NCBI RefSeq assembly: GCF_036669915.1
Contig: NC_089321.1
Span: forward strand, 17,005,093-17,069,092
DNA: 64,000 nucleotides
DNA from: Pocillopora verrucosa
Taxonomy: Eukaryota; Cnidaria; Anthozoa; Scleractinia; Pocilloporidae
Direction: 5' to 3'
Every line of letters begins with the position of its first letter. Position 1 is the stretch's first letter. Of the stretch, positions 11,901 through 23,580 are shown piece after piece. Both the position numbers and the translations under genes were made by a program. A model generated the notes under the pieces. That model had not been told where the DNA came from and made no database searches. It worked only from the letters and a program-made list of their open reading frames with translations.

Positions 11901-13968
11901 TGTTTGAGTCGTTTTGCCAATACGAGAAGGCTAAAGAGTATCTCCAAAAAGCGCTTGTCATCACAACTGAAATTGGCGACAGACAAGGGGAAGCAATAAA
12001 TCTTGCAAACCTTGGAAATATGTGTAGAACTGTTGGTGATTATGAAGCTTCGGAAGGATGCTTGGAGAAAGCTTTATTCATATCCAGAGATATTGGATAT
12101 GGAAGAGGAGAGTTCGAAATCCTTCAAGCCTACGCCATTTTGTATTTATTTCAAAATAAAATCAAAGACTCCCTGTCGTGTCTTCATCTGTGCATTCAAA
12201 AGTATGAAGAGCTGAGATATTTTTTGGGCGCCAATGATGAGTTCAAAACATCATTTCTGGAACACTCAGGAATATTTCCCTACAAGCTGCTTTGTACTTT
12301 GCTCTGTGATACCGGAAATGCTCGGGATGCTCTTTATGTTGAGGAGTTGGGTCGAGCTAGAGGCCTATCAGACTTGATGGCAGAGAAGTACTCGGTTGAA
12401 ACGCACATTTTTGCTAATCCACAATCTTGGTTTGGCATTGAGAACATTTTAAGAAAGAAAAATAACTGTACTTGTCTGTACATTTCTTATTCTCAGAATC
12501 TTCTGCATTTGTGGATCTTGAAAACAAGTGGAATCCTTTACTATAGAAGAATATCAGTAGAAGAGAATCTAGTTCAAGCTGGGTTGCCCAAAGATTTGTC
12601 TTTGAGTCAATTTTTGGATGATAATTTCCGGAGTCTTGTTATTTTGCCCCCTAAAGATTGTGAAGATCGGTCTTTAAATACGATTAAAGTGCAACCTCTT
12701 CCCCCTGCACAAAAGATCCCAGCAAGACTGCGACTCGTGGAGGAGGAAGAGGAGAAGAAAGTCATTTCAAGTCTATCTTTGTGTTACAAAATTTTTATTG
12801 CTCCCGTTTATGATTTGCTTGAGGGGCTTGAAGTCGTCATCGTTCCTGACCGCAGTTTGTACAAAGTTCCCTTTGCTGCGCTGAGTGAAAAGGAGGGAGC
12901 CGAATACCTCTCGGAGACTCATAGGATCCGTCTCATTCCTTCTTTGACAACACTCAAGATTATTCAAGATAGTCCAGAGGGCTATCACAGCAACACTGGT
13001 GCCTTGATAATAGGCAATCCCAAGGTTAATTGGCTGCCGTCATTGCCATGTGCAAGAAGGGAAGCGGAGATGGTTGGACGACTGATGCGTGTTCCGCCTC
13101 TGGTAGAAGAGAAAGCAACGAAGCAGGCGGTGCTTGAGCGGATAGGTTCAGTGAGCCTGATACATTTTGCTGCCCATGGCAACGCCCAAAGAGGAGAAAT
13201 TGCCCTCTCCCCCATTCCTATTCCCAACAGTCAAAATGCTATCCCACCACAGGAAGCTTACATGTTGACGATGGCTGATGTCTCACGAGTGAAAGTCAGA
13301 GCTAAACTGGTGGTACTTAGCTGCTGTCATAGTGGAAGAGGTGAGATAACAGCCGAGGGAGTGATAGGAATTGCCCGTGCGTTCTTAGGATCTGGTGCTC
13401 GCTCGGTTTTAGTTGCGCTGTGGGCCATTCCAGACTTAGCAACGGAGCAGCTAATGAATCGGTTCTACAAACACCTTGTTGAAGGAGAAAGTGCTAGTGA
13501 ATCCCTTCATCAGGCCATGAAGTGGATGAGAAAAAACGGCAGGAACAAAATCTCTGAGTGGGCTTCGTTTACGCTGATTGGAGATGATGTGAGGCTCGAG
13601 TTTGACAAGCAGAGGTAAGACTCAGTGAGAACCGGTATTTCATAAATGAAAGTTAAATTAGATGTGAAGGTGGCTATGACCTACTGGTCTCTGACTGTCG
13701 GCGGGAATCCTTTGTCACCTTGAATACCAAGGCTAGTTTTATACCATTTTTTTTTGGTTTCTTTCAAATAGTAACAATTGATTCTCCCAGTTAGCTGTAA
13801 AATATAGAATCTAGAAAGCGCCTTTCTGCCAATCAAGTACAAATGCACATTTGCCTATATATTGCGCCTGGTATAACTGTTTATCTATAATTGTTTTTTC
13901 TTTTAACGTTTGTTGTAGGAAAGAGGATGAGAATATCTCGAAGGAAACAGACCTTAAAGACTTTTAAA
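8955..13968 (+). CDS. TPR-CHAT protein (TTC28-like), 5' exon(s) not found
   Basis: One huge exon is open from 8828 to the stop at 13616-13618. I place the exon start at 8955, after the acceptor ttccttaataacag; the Met at 8828 lies before that site and is unlikely to be the true start. Order: a diverged helical N-terminal part (8955-9360), 22 nearly identical 40-residue TPR units (9361-12000), a diverged last TPR and linker (12001-12760), then a CHAT domain (about 12760-13600). CHAT is a caspase/separase-like peptidase fold. The expected His is at 13175-13177 (FAAHG) and the Cys at 13325-13327 (VVLSCC), so the dyad is kept. The TPR solenoid probably binds a partner that controls the CHAT domain (inference from family). 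The stop overlaps a splice donor (AG|GTAA at 13615). Splicing to 13919 would replace it with a 15-residue acidic tail ending at 13968. CHAT assignment is firm; the start is uncertain. Confidence 0.88.
9361..12000 (+). repeat. 22 x 120-bp coding tandem repeat (TPR units)
   Basis: The period is exactly 120 bp, 40 codons. Each unit holds the near-invariant string ctccaaaaagcgcttgtcat and a GNLGTVF...LGQY...AKEYLQKALVI pattern. Variation is limited to a few codons per unit (for example GDRQGE, GDRKGE or GDKRGE, and YDKAKEY, YGKAVEY or YEKAKEY). Some blocks recur as multi-unit sets, for example the VSLGQYGKAVEY unit at 9601, 9961 and 11761. Confidence 0.95.
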
Positions 13969-16615
13969 TGGATAAAAAAATGGAATATGTAAAGAAAATA
14001 CTCTATCCGTTATTTTATTGTGTAATGAAAGAACGGGCAATCTTTAATTAAGCATATTAATTATAATTTTTTTGCGTTTTCTTTTCCGATCTTCTCAGAA
14101 GGAGGTATTGGTTACGTATTCGAGAGAGATTTTATTCTGCGCAAAAACGATCTTATCCGGCTGATACAAGTAGCACGAAACATTATTGACGAAGGGCTCT
14201 TAATTAAAGTGAAATCAGGAAAGTTGAAACAGTAGTTTTAGCATCAAAAATGAGCCAATTGTCTTAAAGGGTTTTCTCTCAAAGCCTTTAATTTTTTCGT
14301 TACAGGTTTCGTTCACAGAATCCTAAATTTTTGACAAAAAGTCTTAAAAAAAACCTTTCCTTAAGGTCATTTCCAGTACCACTTCTTAGTGCCTAAAAGA
14401 CTGAAAAATACATGGATTTCTAAATAGGACCATGGAAAAAGCCATCAAAGTCAAGAATTGTATTACTAAGTGCAAAAGTTACTGCAGCAATATTTTGAAA
14501 CTGGTTCAATAAGTCACTTACGCATCGTAATGTTTGATACGTTTTAATTTTTTTCATGGTGATTCAATCGTTTTCAAGTCAGGTTATTGTCAGAAAGTTG
14601 GTTTGGGAATAAAAATATTCTTGTTTTTACCACACTTTTATACACTCCTCTTTTTTAGGAAACTTTACTAAGGGATTATGTAGTAATTCCAAAGACGCTA
14701 AAATAAAAGACAGCTTGAGAGAAATCTTAGAAAATATCGTGAGCGTCTGTTTTAACCAGGTTACAGAGTAAAACAGAAAGCACCGTTGTTCATTGTTAAG
14801 GCTTGCATTTCTCTGATCGTTTCTCCTCCACCCATGTGACTTGATTCTCGTCCTACAATCAAAAAAATTTTGGCGATGAAGTTCTGGTGATCAGCATTCC
14901 AGTGCCAAATAGTAATCCTAATACATGTATCACTAGATATAGCGTCAAATGATCGTATTATGGGAGCCAAACGAGTTTTTCATCCCTTCATTTGATGTAA
15001 ATGACTTTAATTTCATTCTTGAGGCATGAAAAAGTGATTGCATGCACGAAAAAAGGTTCGATCATGTCACGTTTTCTTGATATGGTGTCCTTCTCGTCTC
15101 CTTCTCTAGCTATTTCTAAGGGCGTTTAACATCACACTAATTATTCCGAACGTTAATATACCTGCACTATTAGTATCAGTGCATGGGGAATTCTCATTCC
15201 TACCCCAACCTACTCGTCCCAAACCCCTTCCCTCCTCCACTTCGCTCTGCTTAAAAAAGGAAATTAAAGAGATGGATTCTGGCCGGTTTTGTTCGGAAAC
15301 CTTTCTGTGAGTTATGTTTCTTATGAATCAAGAACATCGATCATTCCTACCCCAACCTACTTGCCCCAACCTCCTTCCCTCCCCCACTCCATTCTGCTTC
15401 AAAGAGCGCATGTAGTAGTAAGCAGTTTGCTGGATAAATTTTTTATTCTTTTTGCTCTCGACCAATTAGCCCGCAACAGTTCTCACAGTTATTTTAAAAG
15501 CTTTTAATAAGAAATTTCTGCGCAAAATTTTGAAGTCGTTCTGAAATTTTGTAGGTAACTGGCTTTTCTTTCTGTTCTGGTAGTGTTGCGCTTTTTCTAG
15601 ACCATGAAACGTTACTGTCAAGTTCAATTTCTTGGGCATTTTACTTTACTTCCAATGCACAGAGGCGTAAGTAAAAAGGAACTTAGCAACAGTGCTTAGC
15701 AACAGTTAGGTGAATATTTTCCATAGAAGGTGATTCGATATGTGAGCTGATTACCTGAGGTGAGTGAAAAAATTAGAACACTAGAAATGAAATATCCGGA
15801 GGCAAAAATTTGAGAGTGTGTCCACGAGAGCACCAGACAGTCTTGCTGCATGTCATCTCACTGGTTTCAATGAAACTTTGCCAGTTTAAAGGGTCTACCC
15901 CAAAACTCAAACAGACAAACTGGTTTCCGGTTTTGGTTCTTTCCGGGGGAGGATAGACCATCTCCTGGTTTCTCTCGTTTTCACCAGGGAAATCGCTTCA
16001 AAATGGGCAAAATGTATGAAGCTCTCACTGCGATGCAACAAAATTTGAGAGGGGTCAATGTTTGGTGACAGTAGGAGACAGACAACTCTGAAACGTCATG
16101 TAACTGTCAAAGAGTTTAGACATCTAGTAATATATTCCCCTCTCTCGCAGCAGCTCAGCAGATAGTATTGATCCTATGCAGTGTACGTGTATCAGTTGTA
16201 TTGCGTCCTCATAGTGATGCTACATAAGTGAGCGAGTGTCTAAAAATCCCTCAATTCAACCTAAAACTCGAATCGAGAAAGTCAAGATGGCGCAATTGTC
16301 TTGTTCATTTACAACTGACTGTAAAACCAAATGTTATTTTTTTCGCGCTAGCCAGGGGGACAACAGCTCATGCCCTTAGTGGGTGTACAACATAAAAGAA
16401 AACTTAAGAGACGTAAATGTATTCCAAACATGCATTTCGTCCGAGAAGAAGCTTACTCTAGCTCGTATTGGCTTATTTGGAGATTACGAAGGCCACGATT
16501 TCACGATATGCCTCAAATATCGTGCACAGGTTGGTGTGTGATTCAGACTTTCGGGATCGTAAGTGCTAGTATCCTCCTCATAAAAATCGAAGACGTAAAG
16601 TTGAGAGAGAGGTAA
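13969..16615. other. Intergenic, with a small local duplication
   Basis: No supported gene. The pyrimidine-rich segments at 15195-15257 and 15336-15400 are near copies (both contain cattcctaccccaacctact and ccttccct), which marks a local duplication about 140 bp apart. The first few hundred bases may be the 3' UTR of the TPR-CHAT gene. Confidence 0.5.
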
Positions 16616-16619
16616 ATCT

Positions 16620-17700
16620 TAAGATGGCAGAAGAAATCAAAGCTCGTGGCGAGTCTGCCAGGTGGCAAAGTGACTGTAAACCTTATAGAACGCATACTGT
16701 GAATGCTATCTTAGAGTCAATGAATTAGGAAGAAAGGCAAGAAGGGCGCTTACCTGAACATCAATTTTCCTAACTAGTGAGTGTTGACTGCGATGAACTT
16801 TTTGTGATATGACTGCCAGGGATATGCAGATACGGTAGAAGCGCTCACATAAACAGTTCGGAGGCGGGCGATCCTCCCTCTGACTTTGGAACTGCGACAA
16901 GTTTATAGCGCAGACTAGCTGGCACAGTTTGGAGCACCTCGAGGGCCTCACTAGGATTATCATACTAGAAGCCTTCGGCTAACTAATCGTAGAAGCGGGT
17001 GGTTATCAGAAACGTGTACAGATCTCTGAACCCGGGCCATCGCGAGAACTACTCAATCAGTCACAGGCAGAAGAAGAAAGCGAGATATTCTTTCCAAGAG
17101 GAAGGATGTATCAAAACGTTACAGTCATATTTACTGCCTTCCAAAAGCACCTTAACATAGGAAGACACAAATTGAAGCTGGCAAAAGAATCCGCCTTTGA
17201 TGAGAGCAAGAGGAAATAGACGGAGGCACAAGGTCGGACCTTAGGCAAAAATTCTGACAACCAATCCCTTACTAGCCAGGTGGACCGCTTTGGATGGGCC
17301 CATTGGAAAACACAAAAAGCTTATGCCTTTTTCTCAGAAAGCAAGCTGAGAAGTATCTTCCAAACGTGTGCCGGACAGGGGAGGAAACTAGTAAGAAGTG
17401 TGGCTTCTCAAATATGGAGTTTAAGAGACGACACAGGCCAGAAATGTTGTATAGGACAGACTGGTTGATAGAGCAGCAGATCGCTTGATACTTCAGCCGA
17501 ATATCTGCCTTGACAAAAGCTGGTTTATTGAAGAAGTTTTTCTCTGTAAGTATGAATAAGGACGAAGAGGTTGATGCAGATGATCTAGTTTCAGAAACTG
17601 AGCGAACAAGGCAGAAGATCAGAAGGGATCTTGAAAAATTTAGACGAAGACTGCAAGGGAGGGTACAGCTGGCAGCTGCCACAGGCTATAAAATAAATAC
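16620..17700 (+). pseudogene. Decayed zinc-finger-like gene
   Basis: No single frame is open, but ordered pieces in all three plus frames look like one eroded protein. An N-terminal MAEEIKARGE is at 16624. A C2H2-like stretch near 17085-17200 (EEGC, then HLNIGRHKLKLAKES) follows. A segment with FLRKQAEKYLPNVC, TGEET and TDWLIEQQIA comes next (17310-17490), and an acidic-then-basic tail with MNKDEEVDADDLVSETE ends it (17550-17680). Frame changes and stops between pieces show it cannot make one protein. The layout (a single zinc finger, then a WLTEQQI-type motif) recalls uncharacterised cnidarian proteins I have seen, but I cannot name the family. It could alternatively be a fragmented transposon gene. 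Confidence 0.45.
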
Positions 17701-18681
17701 AGACCTTTGCATCTCACTTTCCTCTCAAATTTATCGTCTTTACCCATGAAAACAACTGGATATGTCCTCGGATTTTTTCATCACAGGAAATTTGCAGGAA
17801 GCCTACTGGTCAAAATATTGCTGGCTCATTCTTTGAGTCACGCAATTCAAAGTCGGTAAGTCAACGTCGGCAACACTCGATCGAGAGAGATGCAGATTTA
17901 CATGTAGATATAGGATGCTTTTAAAAAAAGGAAGATATTTTACGATTGAGGTAAGCAGATACATATAGAGACCTGCAGAATATTCTGAAATTTTTGTCTA
18001 GCAGACAGCATGAACAGCGAAAAGTATTCGGGTCACGATGCACATCGTGATGCACATGTTAGTTTTGGCGGAGTTCTGCATTGAAGTGTTCGATGGCGGT
18101 AAGTATCAACGACAACACTATTTTAGTTTTATCTCTGGAATAGTAGCACAGTTTTTGAATGTAAAAGAACTATTGGTATTTTCTCTCAAGCAAGAGGGCA
18201 GAATTTCGCGGCTGTTAAAGCCGAAGTTGATGCACAGGGAACTTGTATGTCAACCAACACTCCGCATGTGACTTTAAAATCTCCTGAAATGAGCGGTAAC
18301 AAATCATAGACTAATGAATGTTTTGTGCCGTACAAAAGCCATATTTGCTGATTTTAGTAAATCTCCAAAGTAACAAAGGACAAAAGAAAGAAACACTACG
18401 ATTTCCCATCGACATTTCGCCTACACGCATCTCTCTCGACGTGAAATTAATTTCCATTCCTTAAAAAAAAATCTCGAAAATTGTTCACATTTCTTAGCTT
18501 CCTAAATCAACCATCATGGATAACGAGCTGTAACATATAGAGGTTTATAACATAGCTAGTAAATTTGTGTAATCAAATTCAATTGCGCGAGCGTGCTTCA
18601 TATTCCTATTGTGCACGCTCATGACGTCAGCAAACATATCCCTCGAGAAAAAAATTTTCCATCGGGTTGAAAATGTTATAA

Positions 18682-18871
18682 AACAATTTGTTCATACGTC
18701 AGCTGTGCGTTCATCGAGGTATGAAGCACTTGGGAAGTTTGGAGTGCACTCAAGAAGCTAGAGTTGCTCTCGGTTACCCCTTGAGAAACTCTTATGCATC
18801 TTTCGTGCTCTCCAAACTTCCTGCGTGCTTCATATCTCGAAGAACGCACGCTGACGTAGGAAGCAGTTGTT
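18682..18871. mobile_element. Foldback (palindromic) MITE
   Basis: The left arm from 18682 (acaatttgttcatacgtcag, then tgcgttcatcgaggtatgaagcac) is matched in inverse by the right arm ending at 18871 (gtgcttcatatctcgaagaa, then cgcacgctgacgtag). The arms continue through gaagtttggag, about 70 bp each. A partial relative of the arm lies at 18585-18645 (gcgtgcttcatat, then atgacgtcagc). Confidence 0.75.
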
Positions 18872-19920
18872 AATTATTGGCCCAACTGACCGCTGAGAGC
18901 CAGAATTGCGTGACAGGTGTAGTTGATAGAAGCTTCTAGTCATAGTCGCTAATTTATGAAATGATGGATTATAAAGGGTAATTAAATTAGTGTCGTAGCT
19001 TTCTGGCAAGGAGAGATAATTGACTTCAAAGTTATTAAATATTAGATGAATCAAATAAAAACACAGTCATTTCTTTGCCTCTTTTGATTGACAAGCCATC
19101 AATTAAATTCATTGATATTTGCATCTTATATTCATTATTGGCTTTTCATATCCTATTTCCAGCTTTGTCTCCTGCATCTAAAAGCTGATAGTAGCCACTT
19201 AGAAGCCTGCTGATACTCTACCAACAGTATAAAAAGTGCTACTTTGTTTTGCTGAGAAAGAAATGCAAAATTCCACAAAAACCCAAAAGCTACGAACATA
19301 TTCAACAACGATCTATTCTTGCCCAGTAATTTGAGCGAGGATTTTTCTTTTCGTTTTTATAGAGGGAGCTGGGTTTGTGATCGATATGTGTCAATCAATG
19401 AAGTTTCAGTCAGATAGAGAATATTTAGGTCAAAATTATAAAGATACAGGATACTTGAAGAAAAATTAAATGGAATGGAAAATATTTTAAAGAGATGATT
19501 GCAGAATATCTAGTTGGAACTACAGTGTATAGCAATACAAACTGCTGGAATTAATGGAATACAGGATAGTTAGGCCAATAGTTCATAGGAAATGGTATAC
19601 TCAAACTAATTTTTTCTTGGAAACCTGCAAATAATACATTCAAACCTACAATCAAACCAGTTCTTTGTAGCCTTTTTTTTTGTCCTCCACCTGACACAAG
19701 ACACAAAACTCCAAACACTGCAATCAATAATCCATAAAACCATTTTTTGTGTGTATTAATTGCGTGTAAACATAACATCTCTTCTGATTAACCTACTTGT
19801 ATAAATAACGAATTACATGATATGCAACAAATTTGCTTGCTGATAATTTCACTGACAACCTAACTGTTTATATATTTTTTTCAAAATTTAATATTTAATT
19901 AATTTAATTTAATCTAATAT
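18872..19920. other. Non-coding stretch, nothing recognised
   Basis: AT-rich sequence with no supported exon or element boundary. Confidence 0.45.
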
Positions 19921-20842
19921 GTTACATGAAAGACACTTTTCTTTACATATTATTCAGAATGCAAAGTTTCCATGAGCAATAGCATATTTTACATTCCATG
20001 TATGGTATCTCATGTCTTGGCCAGTTCCTGACTTTTTTTGATAGAAATTGCCATTGCAAAGGCAGACGAAACTTTAGGCACAAGCTGAAACATTTCTTCA
20101 CACTAAGCCTGAAAATTGTAGACGTTAAGAAACCATTCAAAGCATCAGAGGTAACGAATGACTAGAAAAATATCCTGAAAATAAAACTGTGAACACCTAA
20201 AAATAAAGTTGACATATTGGCCAATGAAATTCTCAAAGACATTTCTCCAACGCAATAAATCAGTAGCCTCATAATGTCAACAGCAACCAATAGAAACATT
20301 GCCTTTTCTGGTGTTTTCTCATAACATTGCTGGCTGAGAGCGAGGTGAGTAGATTACAGAGGAGTTGTAGACAGTTCAGATCAGTTTTAGACCTTTTATA
20401 TTTCAGCCGACGGTATAACAGTTTCAGTTTAAACCGCTTTAACACGGAAAGATATAAGGTAAGGGATGAATAATTTCATCTTAGTACAGGAAACTTACTA
20501 TAAATTTGTCTTGGTGTGACCAGAAGAAAATAAAGTTTTTCTTTACACTCTCTTCTGGCACACAGAACACGAACCGATTTTCCGTGTGTCACACAGGACT
20601 TCGAGGCAAATATCCTGTACGAAATACATGAAATTGAATTTCAATTCCCTTTATTTTTTGTCTTCATAATTACGTTTATGGTAAACATTTTTTGCAAGTA
20701 ATTTTCATTTTCTAGCATTCTGAAAGTATACAGTTAGAGCTCAAAAAATTTAGTTTGCTCAGAATAGACTGTGACAACCATCAACTCGGCAATTTCACCT
20801 TAACAATATTGGGGTTTATTTCTTTCAGTTGCATCAGACATG
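19921..20842 (+). repeat. 5' flank of DD3-3 copy 1, shared with copies 2 and 3
   Basis: Blocks such as catgaaagacacttttcttt, ctccaacgcaataaatcag and the run just before the start codon also occur at 26860-27890 and 34370-35530. It is the oldest, most diverged of the three upstream regions. It probably holds the promoter and a 5' UTR intron, because an acceptor (tttctttcag) sits 14 bp before the ATG in all three copies. Confidence 0.7.
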
Positions 20843-23182
20843 ATGAAACTATTGACCTTGGTTTGTCTCCTTGCTCTTCATATGGAGCCTTGCAAGTCAG
20901 ATTTTACATGCATTTCCCACCAGGATCCAACAATCGCTTGAATGACGCGGGTGAAAATGTTGCAAACAATGCCAGACTCTCTGATTCACAGGTGGGCCGC
21001 CCTTATGCAACACTCAATTTACTTGCACAAGCCTAAAAAAAATTAGCTCCTTTTTTTCAGCCCAAACGTTTAGATATATTAGAGCATTGCTTCCTTGAAA
21101 AGGAGAAATAACGCTCGGCTGAAATGTCGAATTATGTGATCGCAGCGAGACCAGTCTAAATATGGCTAGAGCTTTTCTATTTTAGTTTTAGTCTTGGATT
21201 AACTCCAAATTTTTAATTTAAGTAACTTAAAATGTCTTCCCATAATTTCAAGGCTTTAGAGTTCAACTACTCAAACAATAGTCGGAAATTCGTAGGTCTA
21301 ACAAACTCGTCAGAGCGCATTCTATTTGTCTTTTGAAGTCTAGCAGGTTTTCCGAAGTTCAAAGACGGGGATTTCTAATAGAGAAGTCAAAACCTATTTC
21401 TTTCTTAATAGAGTCAGAATTTCCGACAAAAAAAAATAATAATAACATTCATCTCTGTTTATTTTCTTTTTAGAACAACGACAAGTGCGGATACAATGTG
21501 GGTGACAAATATGATGATAACCCGAGAGACAATATCCCTGAGAACAGACAAGAACCAATGGTAAGGCACACTGATAGTCAGTATGCTGGAATCGTGGCCA
21601 AGGGGTAAAGCCCTGTCAGCGGGGGAACAACACTCTTAGCTACGCCACAGAAACCGCGAGAAACTCCCGTGGAGCAGATCACTAGGCGTGTCAGCTGCCT
21701 GACCCTTCTGAAGCAAAACACCTTATTAGATATGCATGTGCATTATATTTTAAAATTAGCTTGTAAAAGTTGTGAAAAACTTTTAGGAATTTTACATGAG
21801 TAGATGTTCCTCTCATGCGTAAACTGAAGTGGATATCATGCGGACAAATCAGCATGGAGCAGGACCAAAGACTGACGACAGGGTGGAAACACAAGTCATT
21901 TTACAGTACATGTGCCAGCCGTTTCCGGATGGAAAGATGCCCACAGGTGATGTGGATGCCGACTACGAATATCACACCATTCGAAATGGTCAAACAGCCA
22001 CTTCTAACACATTTGCTGACCAATCTCCGGAGTCACATCAAATTTCGAAACATAACGGACTTCATGAGCTGTACAATTACTATCAAGCTTATTATCGCAG
22101 ATATAGAAATAAAGGTAAGATTTCTGTTTCTCTCTCTCCTTCTCTCTGTGCCTCTATCAATCTTAGTTTGGCATTTGTAAGGTCTTTACCCAAGGGAACA
22201 GTTACTGTGGCAACCATCTTACAAGGCAATATTGCTTTCTATCTCTCTCTTTCTCTCTGTGCCTGTACCCATCAATCTTAGATTAGTATTTAGAAGGTCT
22301 TTACCCAAAGGGAACAGCTATCGTAGCAACCATCTTACAAATCAGAAAGGTATAAATGCATCGAGCAATTTAGTAATTTGTGTTTCAAAACACCAAATCT
22401 GCGTGAAATAAATTGTGTTTTACAAAGAATCGATATGTGTTCAGTAACAGAGAATGTTTTTATCCTTCACAGGTTTGTTCACCGCTGACCAACCGCTTGC
22501 TGGCGATCTATCAATTTACACACGACAGAATTGTCAAGGTACCATAAGGGGCGCGGACATCCCGAAGAACGCAATTACTATCCGTACTGGGAACCCACAC
22601 CATAGAAGGACATTGCTATCCTTGTCAGCGATGAAAAGACTGAGGGGCTGATGAAGAAATACGTTAATAGTCCCAATTATGGGCTCAAATGTGAGGCATA
22701 TCACCAGCAATACTCGATCATAGTCGTTTCTATTCCTCTGATACTTATTTCTTACTTTCCATTTTAGATATGTGTATTATGTCTAAAGTGCTGAAAGATT
22801 AAACTGACTGCCCCTTAGACAACCAAGGTGTTGTTGCTGAAAAATGTGTGGCCAAATACATCACCAGGGACAGGTGTATAGCGGCTAAAGGACCTTGGCA
22901 GGGTTCATCACAAATTACTTGGAGAGGACTGCTGGAGTATTGAGCACTTGTAAAGATGTGAGTGACATGAAGCTGGCAAAAGGCGTGCCCTACGAGGCAC
23001 ATAAGATATCACAAGGATGTGATAACAAAAAACAGTATGTATTCTTGAAAGACCTCCTGAGGTCCCTGATCTACGTTCCATCTACCGTCGTCAACCACAA
23101 CGGAAGGCAATTTTTCCGCTTACAAATGGAAAGTCCCTTGCTTTCCATCTAACACAACACAGCGTTGTGTTATACGGATAAG
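20843..23182 (+). pseudogene. DD3-3-like gene copy 1, broken (exons 1-5 only)
   Basis: Exons corresponding to copy 2 are at 20843-20991, 21474-21560, 21787-22114, 22473-22690 and 22768-23182. Splice sites are mostly kept, but the frame is not. A 1-bp deletion in exon 1 near 20902-20906, right after the signal peptide, shifts the frame. A TAA stop at 21820-21822 lies in exon 3. Exon 4 has a 1-bp deletion near 22563 and a Trp-to-TAG change near 22604. Exon 5 has a TAA where copy 2 has Gln (about 22799) and further small deletions. Exons 6-9 are missing. Intron 1 is close in sequence to that of copy 2. No full-length product can be made. Confidence 0.88.
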
Positions 23183-23428
23183 GTAAGAAAGATCAAATGT
23201 ATGTTTTGTAAAAGTTTAATATTTTGCACCCTACTTTCAATGGGAAACCACAGTCTATTAGTTCGTCCAGGAATTTAAATTCTTAAGCAAGTTAGTGACA
23301 GGACTGAATAAATTTCAAAAGCTACACCAGCTTGTGCTATCTTTTTAAATTGTATAGACCACAATGGTGAATAGCGCTTTTCGTACGCGTTGAAAGTGAT
23401 TAGCAAGTACAGTACTAATCATCTTCAA

Positions 23429-23580
23429 GCGCACAAGATCTCACAGGGATATGATAATAAGAAACAATATCTTCTTCTCAACAGACCTCCTCAAGTGATC
23501 TACGCTCCATCCACCGTCGTCAACCACAATGGAATCAACATGGAAGGCAATTATCACCAAGTAAGAAAAATGTTAAATCA
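23429..23580 (+). pseudogene. Stray exon-5 fragment of another DD3-3-like copy
   Basis: After the intron-5 start of copy 1, sequence jumps from intron 5 (...ctaatcatcttcaag) directly into the second half of exon 5 again (AHKISQGYDNKKQ, then RPPQVIYAPSTVVNHNGINMEG). It resembles copy 3 (LLNRPP) more than copy 1. This is either the remnant of a fourth gene or an unequal-crossover scar. Confidence 0.75.
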
